This document shows positions 1-8,570 of a stretch of DNA of 64,000 nt, piece by piece. The DNA is from Bacteroidota bacterium. GTDB lineage: Bacteria > Bacteroidota > Bacteroidia > Flavobacteriales > Flavobacteriaceae. The notes beneath the pieces were generated by a model. The model was not told the origin of the DNA and did no database searches. It saw only the letters and a program-made list of their open reading frames with translations. Position 1 is the stretch's first letter. Every line of letters begins with the position of its first letter. The stretch covers positions 177,001 to 241,000 of the forward strand of contig JAQCDS010000003.1 of the NCBI GenBank assembly GCA_027620655.1, given 5' to 3'. The translations under genes and the position numbers were made by a program.

Positions 1-368
1 TTGCACAAGGAACTACTTTTGAAGGAGACCTTAAGAGTGAAGGCGACTTTAGAATTGAAGGCGCTATAATTGGGACACTGACAACAAAAGGTAAAGTAGT
101 CATTGGAAGTACAGGAAAAATTAACGGAAGTCTGTCATGTAATAATGCCGATATTGAAGGTAGTTTTAAGGGCGAGTTAGTGGTTTCTGAAACACTAAGC
201 CTGCGTGCTAATGCTCGTGTTCAAGGTGAGGTTCAAACTGGAAAACTTGCCGTAGAGCCTGGCGCATCTTTCAATGCAAATTGTCAAATGAAAGACTCTG
301 TAAAAGAACTAAAAACACAACCAAAACCAACAATTGAAACAGAGGCCAAATCAGGACAATCCGCTTAA
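1..368 (+). CDS. Bactofilin (polymer-forming cytoskeletal protein), 5' end outside window
   Basis: The reading frame is open from base 3 and ends in TAA at 366-368. The visible 121 residues are a run of short beta-helix rungs rich in Gly and Val (for example FEGDLKSEGDFRIEGAI), the right-handed beta-helix of bactofilins, followed by a polar tail of about 30 residues rich in Lys, Thr and Glu. Bactofilins polymerise without nucleotide and act as membrane-associated scaffolds in cell shape or wall synthesis. The N-terminus is missing. The last 35 bases overlap the next gene, so translation of the two is probably coupled. The position just before the ATP synthase genes is common in flavobacteria (family knowledge). 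Confidence 0.88.
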   Translation, partial: AQGTTFEGDLKSEGDFRIEGAIIGTLTTKGKVVIGSTGKINGSLSCNNADIEGSFKGELVVSETLSLRANARVQGEVQTGKLAVEPGASFNANCQMKDSVKELKTQPKPTIETEAKSGQSA

Positions 369-561
369 AAATCTTGCCGCACTTTCTGGACTTGGAATTC
401 AAATGGGAATATTTGTTTTTGTTTTTGTCCGTTTTGGTAAATGGCTTGATGTTTATTTTGGTCATTCAAAAAAAATATTTGTAGCTCTTGGTGCAATTCT
501 TGGAGTTGCAGTTGGGCTATATGTTGTCTTGAAGCAGCTCAAAAAAATCCAAAGAAAGTGA
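334..561 (+). CDS. AtpZ/AtpI-like small membrane protein of the ATP synthase operon
   Basis: This 75-residue protein has two hydrophobic helices (about residues 18-36 and 46-65) separated by a short polar turn, the layout of AtpZ/AtpI family proteins (older name: ATPase gene 1). In other bacteria AtpI/AtpZ help assemble the c-ring or carry Mg2+/Ca2+. The start is TTG at 334, inside the bactofilin gene; the next Met, residue 24, would cut into the first helix. The stop codon is overlapped by the next gene's GTG start. The position directly ahead of atpB supports the assignment; the exact function in Bacteroidota is not established. Confidence 0.8.
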   Translation: MKQRPNQDNPLKNLAALSGLGIQMGIFVFVFVRFGKWLDVYFGHSKKIFVALGAILGVAVGLYVVLKQLKKIQRK

Positions 562-941
562 ACACAATTACAAAAAAGTTTTCTCAACGCATCCTAGTTT
601 TTTTAAGCATTGTATTTGTAATTCATATTCTTATAAATACGTTTTTGAATTTACCTAAATTTCAACATCTAATTATAGAGGCCTATGTTATTAATGCTGT
701 GTTAGCTATAGGAATTTTTTGGGGATTAACAGCCTTAAAAGAAAAATATAATAACCAGATTGGCTTTTTGTTTTTGACAAGTAGTTTTATTAAATTTTTT
801 GTGTTTTTTGTGGTGTTTTATGGGCCCTATAAAGCCGATGACCAAATAATTTTTTCTGAATTTGTTTCATTTTTTATTCCTTACACCATTTGTCTTGTTT
901 TAGAAACATTCTACCTCAGTAAACAACTCAATCAAATGTAG
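558..941 (+). CDS. Conserved membrane protein of flavobacterial atp operons (DUF6168-like)
   Basis: 127 residues with four hydrophobic segments (about residues 13-32, 42-60, 68-88 and 100-118) and almost no soluble part. It starts with GTG at 558, overlapping the previous stop as GTGA, so it is translationally coupled to the AtpZ-like gene. I recognise it as the small membrane protein that flavobacteria carry between AtpZ and atpB, probably DUF6168; its biochemical role is unknown. The place in the operon suggests a part in F0 assembly, analogous to AtpI in Proteobacteria, but nothing in the sequence proves this. Confidence 0.7.
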   Translation: MNTITKKFSQRILVFLSIVFVIHILINTFLNLPKFQHLIIEAYVINAVLAIGIFWGLTALKEKYNNQIGFLFLTSSFIKFFVFFVVFYGPYKADDQIIFSEFVSFFIPYTICLVLETFYLSKQLNQM

Positions 942-1061
942 ATTTTGTATCGTTTTTTCGAACAGTTTTTTGAACTTAAAATAAAGTCCTTAAAATTGTT
1001 TTTGTTTTTGATAGAAAACCATAACTTTGCACCGATTTTATACAACGATAAAAATCTGCTA

Positions 1062-2168
1062 ATGCGAAGCAAATTAACTTTGAAAGCGATTACACTGATT
1101 TTCTTTTTTGTGCCATTCTTTGTGATGGCTGGAGGAGATGCCCCAAAAACAGACAAAAAAGCTGAGATAAAAGCATATATCCAGCACCACCTTCAAGATT
1201 CATACGACTTTAGTTTATTTTCGTACACAACAGATGATGGCGAGCACAAATACATAGGCGCACCTCTTCCTGTTATTTTATGGGATGAAGGGTTAAAAGT
1301 TTTTGCTTCATCCAAGTTTCATCACGGAGAAACTCTAGCAGAGGTTGATGGGAATTATTACAAACTTTACCACAACAAAATTTACAAAACAGACGCTGAG
1401 GGAACTATAAATTATGATGAACATCATCATCCCACAAATGTAAAACCATTAGATTTTTCTATCACAAAAAGCGTTGTAATGATATTGATTACAGCCCTGC
1501 TTATGTTTTTCCTTTTTAGAGGATTAGGAAGGTCCTATGGAGAAAATAATGGAGTAGCCAAAGGTGTTGGCCGATTTTTTGAGCCTATTGTGCTTTACAT
1601 CAGAGATGATATTGCCATTCCAAATATTGGAGAAAAGAAGTATATGCGCTATATGCCATTTTTACTTACCGTATTTTTCTTTATATGGTTTTTAAATATT
1701 TTTGGATTAACCCCACTTGGTGTCAATGTCACAGGGAATATTGCAATCACTTTTGCATTGGCATTATTAACGTTTTTAATCACAAATTTTACAGGAACAA
1801 AAGACTATTGGAAACATATTTTTGATCCACTAGGAGACTCTATGCCTTGGTATGGAAAGATTCTTTTGTACATCATATTAATCCCTATTGAAGTACTAGG
1901 GATATTCATTAAGCCATTCTCATTATTAATACGTTTGTATGCCAATATGCAGGCTGGACACATTGTATTGATGAGTTTGATTGGTCTAATGTTTTTATTC
2001 AAAAGTTGGTTGGGAAGCCCGTTATCCTTTGGATTGGCCTTTGCCATCTCACTAATTGAAGTACTTGTAGCATTGTTGCAAGCATATATTTTCACAATGT
2101 TATCGGCTTTATATTTTGGTTTTGCTTCAGAGGAGCACGAGCATCATGATGAAGCACACGCTCATTAG
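1062..2168 (+). CDS. atpB: ATP synthase F0 subunit a
   Basis: 368 residues; forms the proton half-channels against the c-ring in the inner membrane. I choose ATG at 1062 because it gives a typical signal peptide (MRSKLTLKAITLIFFF...VMAGG). The frame stays open upstream to a TTG at 945, which would put about 39 unhelpful residues ahead of it. A periplasmic domain of about 110 residues precedes the membrane part, as is usual in Bacteroidota. The conserved helix carrying the essential Arg is visible as SLLIRLYANMQAGHIV. The C-terminus is His- and Glu-rich (EEHEHHDEAHAH). The next gene, atpE, follows after 48 bases. Confidence 0.95.
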   Translation: MRSKLTLKAITLIFFFVPFFVMAGGDAPKTDKKAEIKAYIQHHLQDSYDFSLFSYTTDDGEHKYIGAPLPVILWDEGLKVFASSKFHHGETLAEVDGNYYKLYHNKIYKTDAEGTINYDEHHHPTNVKPLDFSITKSVVMILITALLMFFLFRGLGRSYGENNGVAKGVGRFFEPIVLYIRDDIAIPNIGEKKYMRYMPFLLTVFFFIWFLNIFGLTPLGVNVTGNIAITFALALLTFLITNFTGTKDYWKHIFDPLGDSMPWYGKILLYIILIPIEVLGIFIKPFSLLIRLYANMQAGHIVLMSLIGLMFLFKSWLGSPLSFGLAFAISLIEVLVALLQAYIFTMLSALYFGFASEEHEHHDEAHAH

Positions 2169-2216
2169 TAATTTTGAGCAATAAAAATTGAATGTTTAAT
2201 TTTTAAATACATATAT

Positions 2217-2408
2217 ATGGAAATTCCAGTAATGGTAGGTGCAGGTTTAGTTGTCATCGGAGTAGGATTAGGTATTGGTAAAATCGGTGGTTCCGCAATG
2301 GAAGCTATCGCTCGTCAGCCAGAAGCTTACGGAAAGATTCAAACAGCTATGCTTATTGCAGCAGCCTTGATTGAAGGTATTGGATTTGCGGCATTATTTG
2401 CAGTATAA
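2217..2408 (+). CDS. atpE: ATP synthase F0 subunit c
   Basis: 63 residues forming the two-helix hairpin of the rotor ring. The Gly-rich first helix (GAGLVVIGVGLGIG), the polar loop ARQPEAYGKI and the second helix with the ion-binding Glu53 in ALIEGIGF are all present. Glu53 is followed by Gly rather than the Ser/Thr of Na+-binding rings, so a proton ring is likely. It is short, as c subunits are in this phylum. A strong hairpin follows the stop codon (2423-2459) and may raise its expression relative to the downstream genes, since many c copies are needed per complex. Confidence 0.96.
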   Translation: MEIPVMVGAGLVVIGVGLGIGKIGGSAMEAIARQPEAYGKIQTAMLIAAALIEGIGFAALFAV

Positions 2409-2422
2409 TCTTTATCCAAAAC

Positions 2423-2459
2423 AAACAATCTTGCAACGGTTGGTTGCAAGGTTGTTTTT
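2423..2459 (+). promoter_or_regulatory. Intercistronic stem-loop after atpE
   Basis: Bases 2423-2437 pair with 2443-2457 (core CTTGCAAC / GTTGCAAG) around a 5-base loop, giving 15 pairs including one U-G pair, followed by a short U-rich stretch. It lies in the 86-base gap between atpE and atpF. It could be a partial terminator, or a 3' stabiliser that protects the atpE message. Either would help give the high c-subunit stoichiometry; this is inference. Confidence 0.6.
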
Positions 2460-2494
2460 AATTAAACTTAAAACATCATCATAATAAAATTATT

Positions 2495-2995
2495 ATGGAA
2501 AAATTATTAGAAGAATTTTCACTTGGATTGTTTGTTTGGCAAACATTACTTTTTCTTGGGCTTTTATTGCTATTAAAAAAATATGCTTGGGGGCCAATTC
2601 TTAATGCTGTAAATGAGCGTGAAGAAGGGATCAAAAATGCACTTAGTGCCGCGGATGATGCAAAAAAGGAAATGGAAAACCTACAAGCCGATAATCAAAA
2701 GCTCTTAAAAGAAGCACGTGCAGAGCGTGAAGCTATGCTTAAAGAAGCACGAGAGCTTAAAAATAAAATGATTGATGACGCTAAGGAAGAAGCCAAAGAA
2801 GAAGCTGCAAAATTAGTCGCTCAAGCCCAAGCCGCTATCGAAACCGAGAAAAAAGCAGCTATTGCAGATTTAAAAGCACAAGTTGCCGACCTTTCTATTT
2901 CTATTGCAGAAAAAGTATTGGGAGAAGAATTATCAAATAAAGAAAAGCAAGAAAAATTAGTAGAGTCTATGTTAGACGATGCTAGTTTAAATTAA
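2495..2995 (+). CDS. atpF: ATP synthase F0 subunit b
   Basis: 166 residues: one N-terminal membrane helix (about residues 10-28, LGLFVWQTLLFLGLLLLLKK) and then a long charged coiled coil rich in Ala, Glu and Lys. This is the peripheral stalk that holds F1 against the F0 stator. Length is normal for the family. The frame ends with TAA and atpH starts five bases later, so the two are closely coupled. Confidence 0.95.
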   Translation: MEKLLEEFSLGLFVWQTLLFLGLLLLLKKYAWGPILNAVNEREEGIKNALSAADDAKKEMENLQADNQKLLKEARAEREAMLKEARELKNKMIDDAKEEAKEEAAKLVAQAQAAIETEKKAAIADLKAQVADLSISIAEKVLGEELSNKEKQEKLVESMLDDASLN

Positions 2996-3000
2996 AATAT

Positions 3001-3537
3001 ATGTCAGGGACAAGAGCAGCCATTCGATATGCCAAGGCCATCTTAAGTGTGGCAGAGGACAACAATACATCAGCGAAAATTCATGAAGAAATGAATCATA
3101 TCGCTAATGCTATTGCTTCAAATCCTGAATTGAACGAGGCCCTTAAATCACCAGTTGTAAAACTCTCAGAAAAAACTGCTGTTTTGGAAAATATTTTTTC
3201 AAAGTTCGGCAAAGAAGTAAAGTCTTTGTTCAATACTTTGGCACAAAATAAGCGTGTTGATTTATTAGAACAAATTGCATTACAATATAAGCGTTTGTAT
3301 GATGAGCTTAACAATAAAGAACAAGCTACGGTAACTACCGCAGTGCCAATGACTGAAGCGTTAGAAAAAAAGGTAATGGCAAAGTTAAAAGCTTTATCTA
3401 GTAAAGAAGTAACCTTGACCAAAATTGTAGATGAAACTATCCTTGGAGGATTCATCTTACGTGTTGGAGACCAGCAGTACAATGCTAGCGTTTCTAACCA
3501 ATTGAATGAAATTAAAAGTAAATTTATAACAAATTAA
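3001..3537 (+). CDS. atpH: ATP synthase F1 subunit delta
   Basis: 178 residues, the usual size of the OSCP/delta subunit that joins the peripheral stalk to the top of F1. The N-terminal helical domain begins RAAIRYAKAILSVAED, and the conserved C-terminal beta motif appears as ILGGFILRVGDQQYNASV. It sits five bases after atpF and 42 bases before atpA, in the standard order. A small 7-bp hairpin lies in the gap that follows. Confidence 0.95.
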   Translation: MSGTRAAIRYAKAILSVAEDNNTSAKIHEEMNHIANAIASNPELNEALKSPVVKLSEKTAVLENIFSKFGKEVKSLFNTLAQNKRVDLLEQIALQYKRLYDELNNKEQATVTTAVPMTEALEKKVMAKLKALSSKEVTLTKIVDETILGGFILRVGDQQYNASVSNQLNEIKSKFITN

Positions 3538-3540
3538 AAA

Positions 3541-3557
3541 GAACTCATTTTGAGTTC
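3541..3557 (+). other. Small inverted repeat between atpH and atpA
   Basis: GAACTCA at 3541-3547 pairs with TGAGTTC at 3551-3557 around a 3-base loop. No U-run follows directly, so it is not a convincing terminator. It may influence atpA translation or message processing, or be chance. Confidence 0.35.
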
Positions 3558-3579
3558 AATGAGTTAAAAATAGATTAAA

Positions 3580-5157
3580 ATGGCAGACGTAAAAGCAGCT
3601 GAAATTTCAGCAATTTTAAAGCAACAACTTTCAGGATTTGAAGCCACCGCTTCTTTGGACGAAGTAGGAACTGTATTGACTGTTGGTGATGGTATTGTTC
3701 GTGCCTACGGACTTTCAAACGCACAGTACGGAGAACTAGTTCAATTTGATGGAGGTCTTGAAGGAATTGTCTTGAACCTTGAAGAAGACAATGTTGGTAT
3801 TGTACTTTTAGGAGCATCCAAAGTTGTAAAAGAAGGGTCTACAGTAAAACGTACAGAACGTATTGCTTCCATTAATGTTGGAGAAGGTATCGTAGGACGA
3901 GTTGTAGATACTCTTGGCGCGCCAATTGATGGCAAAGGACCAATTGAAGGCGATGTTTATGAAATGCCATTGGAAAGAAAAGCACCTGGTGTTGTATTCC
4001 GTGAGCCTGTAACTGAGCCACTACAAACAGGGATTAAGTCTATTGATGCAATGATCCCAGTTGGACGTGGACAAAGAGAGCTTGTTATTGGTGACCGTCA
4101 AACAGGAAAAACAACGGTTTGTATCGATACTATTCTAAATCAAAAAGAATTTTACGATGCAGGAGAGCCTGTATATTGTATTTATGTTGCTGTTGGGCAA
4201 AAAGCTTCTACAGTAGCCAACATTGCAAAAACATTAGAAGACAGAGGGGCTTTGGCCTACACTACAATAGTAGCAGCTAATGCTTCAGACCCTGCGCCAA
4301 TGCAAGTATATGCACCATTTGCAGGAGCTGCGATTGGAGAATATTTTAGAGATACTGGTCGTCCAGCACTTATCATTTATGATGATTTATCAAAGCAAGC
4401 GGTTGCCTATCGTGAGGTATCACTTTTGCTTCGTCGTCCACCAGGACGTGAGGCCTACCCAGGAGATGTATTTTACTTACACTCACGTTTGTTAGAGCGT
4501 TCTGCAAAAGTTATTAATGATGACACCATTGCAAAAGACATGAACGATTTGCCAGACTCTCTTAAGCCTATGGTCAAAGGAGGAGGTTCTTTAACAGCAC
4601 TTCCTATCATTGAAACTCAAGCAGGAGATGTATCGGCTTATATTCCAACCAATGTAATATCAATTACAGATGGTCAGATTTTCTTGGATGGAGATTTATT
4701 TAATTCTGGTGTACGTCCAGCAATTAACGTAGGTATTTCGGTATCTCGTGTAGGGGGTAGTGCACAAATTAAGTCCATGAAAAAAGTTTCTGGAACACTA
4801 AAATTAGATCAAGCTCAATTCCGTGAATTGGAAGCGTTTGCAAAGTTTGGATCTGACCTAGATGCGGTGACACTTAATGTTATTGAAAAAGGTAAGCGCA
4901 ACGTTGAAATATTAAAACAAGCACAAAACGACCCATATACAGTAGAAGATCAAATTGCGATTATTTATGCAGGATCGAAAAACTTATTGCGAGATGTTCC
5001 TGTAAATAAAGTTAAAGAATTTGAAACTGAATTCATTGAATATTTAAGAGCAAAACACAGTGATGCTTTGGCAACACTTAAATCTGGTAAATTGACGGAT
5101 GAGGTAACAGATACTTTAACAAAAGTTGCACAAGATTTATCAGCCAAATACAATTAA
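3580..5157 (+). CDS. atpA: ATP synthase F1 subunit alpha
   Basis: 525 residues, the non-catalytic nucleotide-binding subunit of the F1 hexamer. The P-loop GDRQTGKT is at residues 171-178. Other alpha hallmarks are [13 protein letters not shown] just before it, the region [20 protein letters not shown], and [19 protein letters not shown]. The N-terminal beta-barrel and C-terminal helical domains are complete. The partner beta subunit is not next to it but at 40.7-42.2 kb on the other strand. Confidence 0.97.
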   Translation: MADVKAAEISAILKQQLSGFEATASLDEVGTVLTVGDGIVRAYGLSNAQYGELVQFDGGLEGIVLNLEEDNVGIVLLGASKVVKEGSTVKRTERIASINVGEGIVGRVVDTLGAPIDGKGPIEGDVYEMPLERKAPGVVFREPVTEPLQTGIKSIDAMIPVGRGQRELVIGDRQTGKTTVCIDTILNQKEFYDAGEPVYCIYVAVGQKASTVANIAKTLEDRGALAYTTIVAANASDPAPMQVYAPFAGAAIGEYFRDTGRPALIIYDDLSKQAVAYREVSLLLRRPPGREAYPGDVFYLHSRLLERSAKVINDDTIAKDMNDLPDSLKPMVKGGGSLTALPIIETQAGDVSAYIPTNVISITDGQIFLDGDLFNSGVRPAINVGISVSRVGGSAQIKSMKKVSGTLKLDQAQFRELEAFAKFGSDLDAVTLNVIEKGKRNVEILKQAQNDPYTVEDQIAIIYAGSKNLLRDVPVNKVKEFETEFIEYLRAKHSDALATLKSGKLTDEVTDTLTKVAQDLSAKYN

Positions 5158-5184
5158 TTTTAAATTAAAGATCTAATTTAAAGC

Positions 5185-6042
5185 ATGGCAAACTTAAAAG
5201 AAATAAGAAACAGAATTTCGTCCGTATCGTCTACGATGCAGATTACCAGCGCCATGAAAATGGTGTCTGCAGCGAAGCTCAAAAAAGCACAAGATGCCAT
5301 TACAGCGATGCGTCCTTATGCGGACAAGCTGACGGAACTTCTACAAAACCTAAGCGCAACTTTGGATGCCGATAGCGGGAGCAAATTTGCAGATCAGCGT
5401 GAAGTCAAAAACGTTCTTATTGTTGCCATTACTTCCAACAGAGGATTGTGTGGTGCTTTTAACTCTAACATCATAAAACAAGCCAATTATTTGGTGAACA
5501 GCTATGCAGGGAAAAAGGTTTCTGTAGTAGCCATTGGTAAAAAAGCAAACGACGCCCTTTCAAAGGAGTATGAAATTTTAGCCAATGAAAGTACTGTTTT
5601 TGATGACCTTACTTTTGATAATGTGGCACAAATCGCGGAGTTATTGATGCAAAAATTTGAAGAAGGAAGCGTTGATAAAATTGAATTGGTTTATAATAAA
5701 TTCAAAAATGCTGCAACTCAAATCGTAACCACAGAGCAATTTTTGCCAATTGTTCCTAGTGCAGATGCTACAGATGCGAATCAGGATTATATTTTTGAAC
5801 CATCAAAAGCAGAGATTGTTGAAACATTAATTCCAAAATCTTTAAAAACACAATTGTTTAAAGCCATTCGTGATAGTTTTGCAAGTGAACATGGCGCACG
5901 AATGACCGCCATGCACAAAGCGACCGACAATGCTACTGAGCTTAGAGATCAATTAAAACTCACTTATAATAAAGCACGACAAGCTGCTATTACCAATGAA
6001 ATTTTAGAAATTGTTGGTGGTGCTGAAGCATTGAATAACTAA
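5185..6042 (+). CDS. atpG: ATP synthase F1 subunit gamma
   Basis: 285 residues, the central rotor shaft. The conserved N-terminal helix (LKEIRNRISSVSSTMQITSAMKMVSAAKLKKA), given here only as its family signature ITSAMKMVSA, and the C-terminal helix (SEHGARMTAMHKATDNA) are intact. It is the last gene of this part of the atp operon: a strong hairpin terminator follows at 6063-6089, and atpD and atpC are absent here. Confidence 0.96.
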   Translation: MANLKEIRNRISSVSSTMQITSAMKMVSAAKLKKAQDAITAMRPYADKLTELLQNLSATLDADSGSKFADQREVKNVLIVAITSNRGLCGAFNSNIIKQANYLVNSYAGKKVSVVAIGKKANDALSKEYEILANESTVFDDLTFDNVAQIAELLMQKFEEGSVDKIELVYNKFKNAATQIVTTEQFLPIVPSADATDANQDYIFEPSKAEIVETLIPKSLKTQLFKAIRDSFASEHGARMTAMHKATDNATELRDQLKLTYNKARQAAITNEILEIVGGAEALNN

Positions 6043-6062
6043 GAGTTTCAAAAAACAACTAT

Positions 6063-6089
6063 AAAGCCTCGCATTTGCGAGGCTTTTTT
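6063..6089 (+). terminator. Rho-independent terminator of the atp operon
   Basis: AAAGCCTCGC at 6063-6072 pairs with GCGAGGCTTT at 6077-6086 around the loop ATTT, followed by a T-run to 6089. It begins 20 bases after the atpG stop and marks the operon end. Confidence 0.9.
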
Positions 6090-6118
6090 GTGGAATGAAA
6101 TTTGATTATAGTTTTTAT

Positions 6119-6616
6119 ATGAAACCCAAAAACATACATATCATTCTAATGCTTTTTATTGTTCTTCTGTTGGGCTGTAAAAGCACTCGCTCAATACATT
6201 TCCAATCTGAAATACCTTTTCAAATAGAATCACCTTATTATCAGCCCTGGAATTCAGGAGTACAAGATGGTGGCATTGGAATAGATGTAATTTTGCCGAT
6301 TAAAAATCTTAATGCTATTGTACCCGATAGTATTCATTTTCAAGGTCAGCGAACAAAAGCAGTAGTTCAACAAAATATTATAGTTGGTCATATAAATACG
6401 ATCAATAATAAACGGCAAGATATAATATTGAGTAATGAGCCCTTGGCAGAGCTAAACAACCAACTTCTTCCGCTCAATGATTCATCTCCATTTGAGATTG
6501 AAAACAATGCTTGTATATTGAGTTATTTAATGAAAGGAAAACGCTATTATTTTAAGATTGAAAATTTAGAGCGTCGCTTAACAATTTCATATCCTTTGTT
6601 TCCTACACCCCAATAG
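6119..6616 (+). CDS. Predicted lipoprotein of unknown function
   Basis: From ATG 6119 the protein is 165 residues with a signal peptide and lipobox ending LLLGC (Cys20), so it is predicted to be lipid-anchored. An in-frame ATG at 6095 lies only six bases after the atp terminator and would add eight polar residues before the signal peptide, so I prefer 6119. The mature part is about 145 residues, mostly predicted beta, with no motif I recognise. It sits alone between the atp operon and the flippase gene on the same strand. I cannot assign a function. Confidence 0.65.
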   Translation: MKPKNIHIILMLFIVLLLGCKSTRSIHFQSEIPFQIESPYYQPWNSGVQDGGIGIDVILPIKNLNAIVPDSIHFQGQRTKAVVQQNIIVGHINTINNKRQDIILSNEPLAELNNQLLPLNDSSPFEIENNACILSYLMKGKRYYFKIENLERRLTISYPLFPTPQ

Positions 6617-6672
6617 AATTATTATTGTAAATGGTTTAAAAAGTGTATTTTTAAGCTCACAAAAGGATTACT

Positions 6673-8133
6673 TTGAGTCGTTTAAAAACGCTTTATAAAC
6701 AAACATTTGTCTATGGCCTAGCAACAGTAGTGCCCAAGATGATTAGCTTTTTGTTGGTACGTTTGCACACCGATAAGTCCGTGTTATCAAATGTTGCCGA
6801 CTACGGAGATGTTTCTCTAATTTTTGCCTACTTTGTCTTATTCAATGTGCTTTTGGCCTATGGAATGGAAACTGCTTTTTTTCGTTTTTTTAATAGTGAT
6901 GAACATAAAAAAACGGTGTTAAGCACCTCAGCTATTTCCTTATTATTGACCTCAACCATGGTCTTGGTAACAGGCTATTTCTTTAGGCAAAATCTTTCAA
7001 ACCTTATTCATATTGATGCCGACTATATTGTTTTGGTGCTTTGGATTTTATTTTTTGATGCGCTGGTCATTATTCCCTTTGCTTATTTAAGGGCATTAGG
7101 CAAAACAATTAAATATACCGTAGTGAAGCTTACAAATGTTATTTTGAATTTAGGGTTTAATATTGTCTTGCTTTTATATTTAAAATCATGGGCTGAAACT
7201 TCACCATTTTGGCAAACATTCTACAAGCCAGATTTTGAAGTTCACTATATTTTTATTGCTAATGTTATTGCTAGTGGTGTTACCCTTTTACTTTTGATTT
7301 CTTTTTATTTTAAATTGAACTATTCTTTTAGTACTACACTTTGGAAAAAAATGTTACGCTATGCTTTTCCTGTCCTTGTGGCAGGCGTTGCCTTTTCAAT
7401 TAATGAAACTTTTGACCGTATTTTATTAGAACGTTTACTTCCAGAAAACTTATCCAAAGATGCTATAGGAACTTACTCAGCGTGCTACAAACTAGCGTTG
7501 TTTATGATGCTTTTTGCAACAGCTTTTCGACTGGGTGTTGAGCCCTTCTTTTTCAACAACGCAAAAGATATAGATGCCAAAACGAATTATGCTAAAATCT
7601 TAGAATTCTTCGTCATTTTTGGCGCTTTGATTTTATTATCTGTTGTTGTTTTTGTCGATGTTTTAAAATTGATTTTGATTCCAAACGAGGCCTATTGGGA
7701 AGCCATGACTATAGTTCCTATTTTGTTGCTAGCCTATTTATTTTTAGGTATTTATCACAATCTTTCGGTATGGTACAAAATTACTGACCGCACCAAATTT
7801 GGCGCATACATTTCTATTTTTGGAGCACTCATCACACTTTTGATTAATATCATATTCATACCAAAATTTGGATATATGGCCTCTGCAACAGCAACACTTT
7901 TTGCTTATGCAACTATGGCTGTGATTTCTTATACTTTGGGCAAAAAATACTACGCTATTCCTTATAATTTAAAAAAAATTGGACTTTATTTAGCGTTGTC
8001 TATTATGTTTTCGGGGCTTTCATTTTATGTTTTTAGAGGACACTATTTAATTGGTATTTTTTTAATTTTAATTTTGATAACCGTTATTTGGATCAAAGAA
8101 AAAAACTTTTTAAAACAACTTGTTAAATCTTAG
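6673..8133 (+). CDS. Oligosaccharide/polysaccharide flippase (Wzx-like, MOP superfamily)
   Basis: 486 residues with about 12-14 membrane helices, beginning [23 protein letters not shown], the typical start of the polysaccharide biosynthesis (RfbX/Wzx) branch of the MOP exporters. Such proteins flip undecaprenyl-linked saccharides across the inner membrane. The start is TTG at 6673. dut begins two bases after its stop and the cluster continues with envelope proteins, which fits a role in cell-surface glycan export. No glycosyltransferases lie alongside, so the substrate cannot be told. Confidence 0.85.
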   Translation: MSRLKTLYKQTFVYGLATVVPKMISFLLVRLHTDKSVLSNVADYGDVSLIFAYFVLFNVLLAYGMETAFFRFFNSDEHKKTVLSTSAISLLLTSTMVLVTGYFFRQNLSNLIHIDADYIVLVLWILFFDALVIIPFAYLRALGKTIKYTVVKLTNVILNLGFNIVLLLYLKSWAETSPFWQTFYKPDFEVHYIFIANVIASGVTLLLLISFYFKLNYSFSTTLWKKMLRYAFPVLVAGVAFSINETFDRILLERLLPENLSKDAIGTYSACYKLALFMMLFATAFRLGVEPFFFNNAKDIDAKTNYAKILEFFVIFGALILLSVVVFVDVLKLILIPNEAYWEAMTIVPILLLAYLFLGIYHNLSVWYKITDRTKFGAYISIFGALITLLINIIFIPKFGYMASATATLFAYATMAVISYTLGKKYYAIPYNLKKIGLYLALSIMFSGLSFYVFRGHYLIGIFLILILITVIWIKEKNFLKQLVKS

Positions 8134-8135
8134 TT

Positions 8136-8570
8136 ATGAAGATTAATATTATCAATAAATCGTCACACGCTTTGCCAAGCTATGAAACCATTGCCTCTGC
8201 AGGCATGGACCTTCGCGCACATATTGCTGATGCTATAGTTTTAAAGCCTCTGGAACGAAAAATTATTCCAACAGGTCTTTATATGGAACTTCCTGTGGGG
8301 TATGAAGCACAAGTTCGCCCACGAAGTGGACTAGCGGCAAAACATGGTGTTTCTGTACTCAATAGCCCTGGAACTATTGATGCCGACTATAGAGGAGAAA
8401 TAGGGGTCATTTTAGTTAACCTTTCGAATGATATTTTTACCATCAATAATGGGGATCGAGTGGCTCAAATGGTCATCGCCAAACATGAACGTGCCGAATG
8501 GAACGAGGTGCTAAATTTGTCGGAGACTAGCCGTGGAGAAGGCGGATTTGGAAGTACTGGGCGACAATGA
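8136..8570 (+). CDS. dut: dUTP diphosphatase
   Basis: 144 residues, the normal length of the trimeric dUTPase, which hydrolyses dUTP to dUMP and keeps uracil out of DNA. The five motifs are readable: SAGMDLRA (motif 1), RPRSGLA (2), [10 protein letters not shown] (3), GDRVAQMV (4) and the C-terminal GGFGSTG (5). The final TGA overlaps the ATG of the next gene (ATGA at 8567-8570), so it is coupled to the downstream TPR gene. Confidence 0.97.
   Translation: MKINIINKSSHALPSYETIASAGMDLRAHIADAIVLKPLERKIIPTGLYMELPVGYEAQVRPRSGLAAKHGVSVLNSPGTIDADYRGEIGVILVNLSNDIFTINNGDRVAQMVIAKHERAEWNEVLNLSETSRGEGGFGSTGRQ

Noticed and set aside
945..1061. Possible longer atpB start at TTG 945
   Set aside because: It would put about 39 residues before a good signal peptide that begins at ATG 1062.
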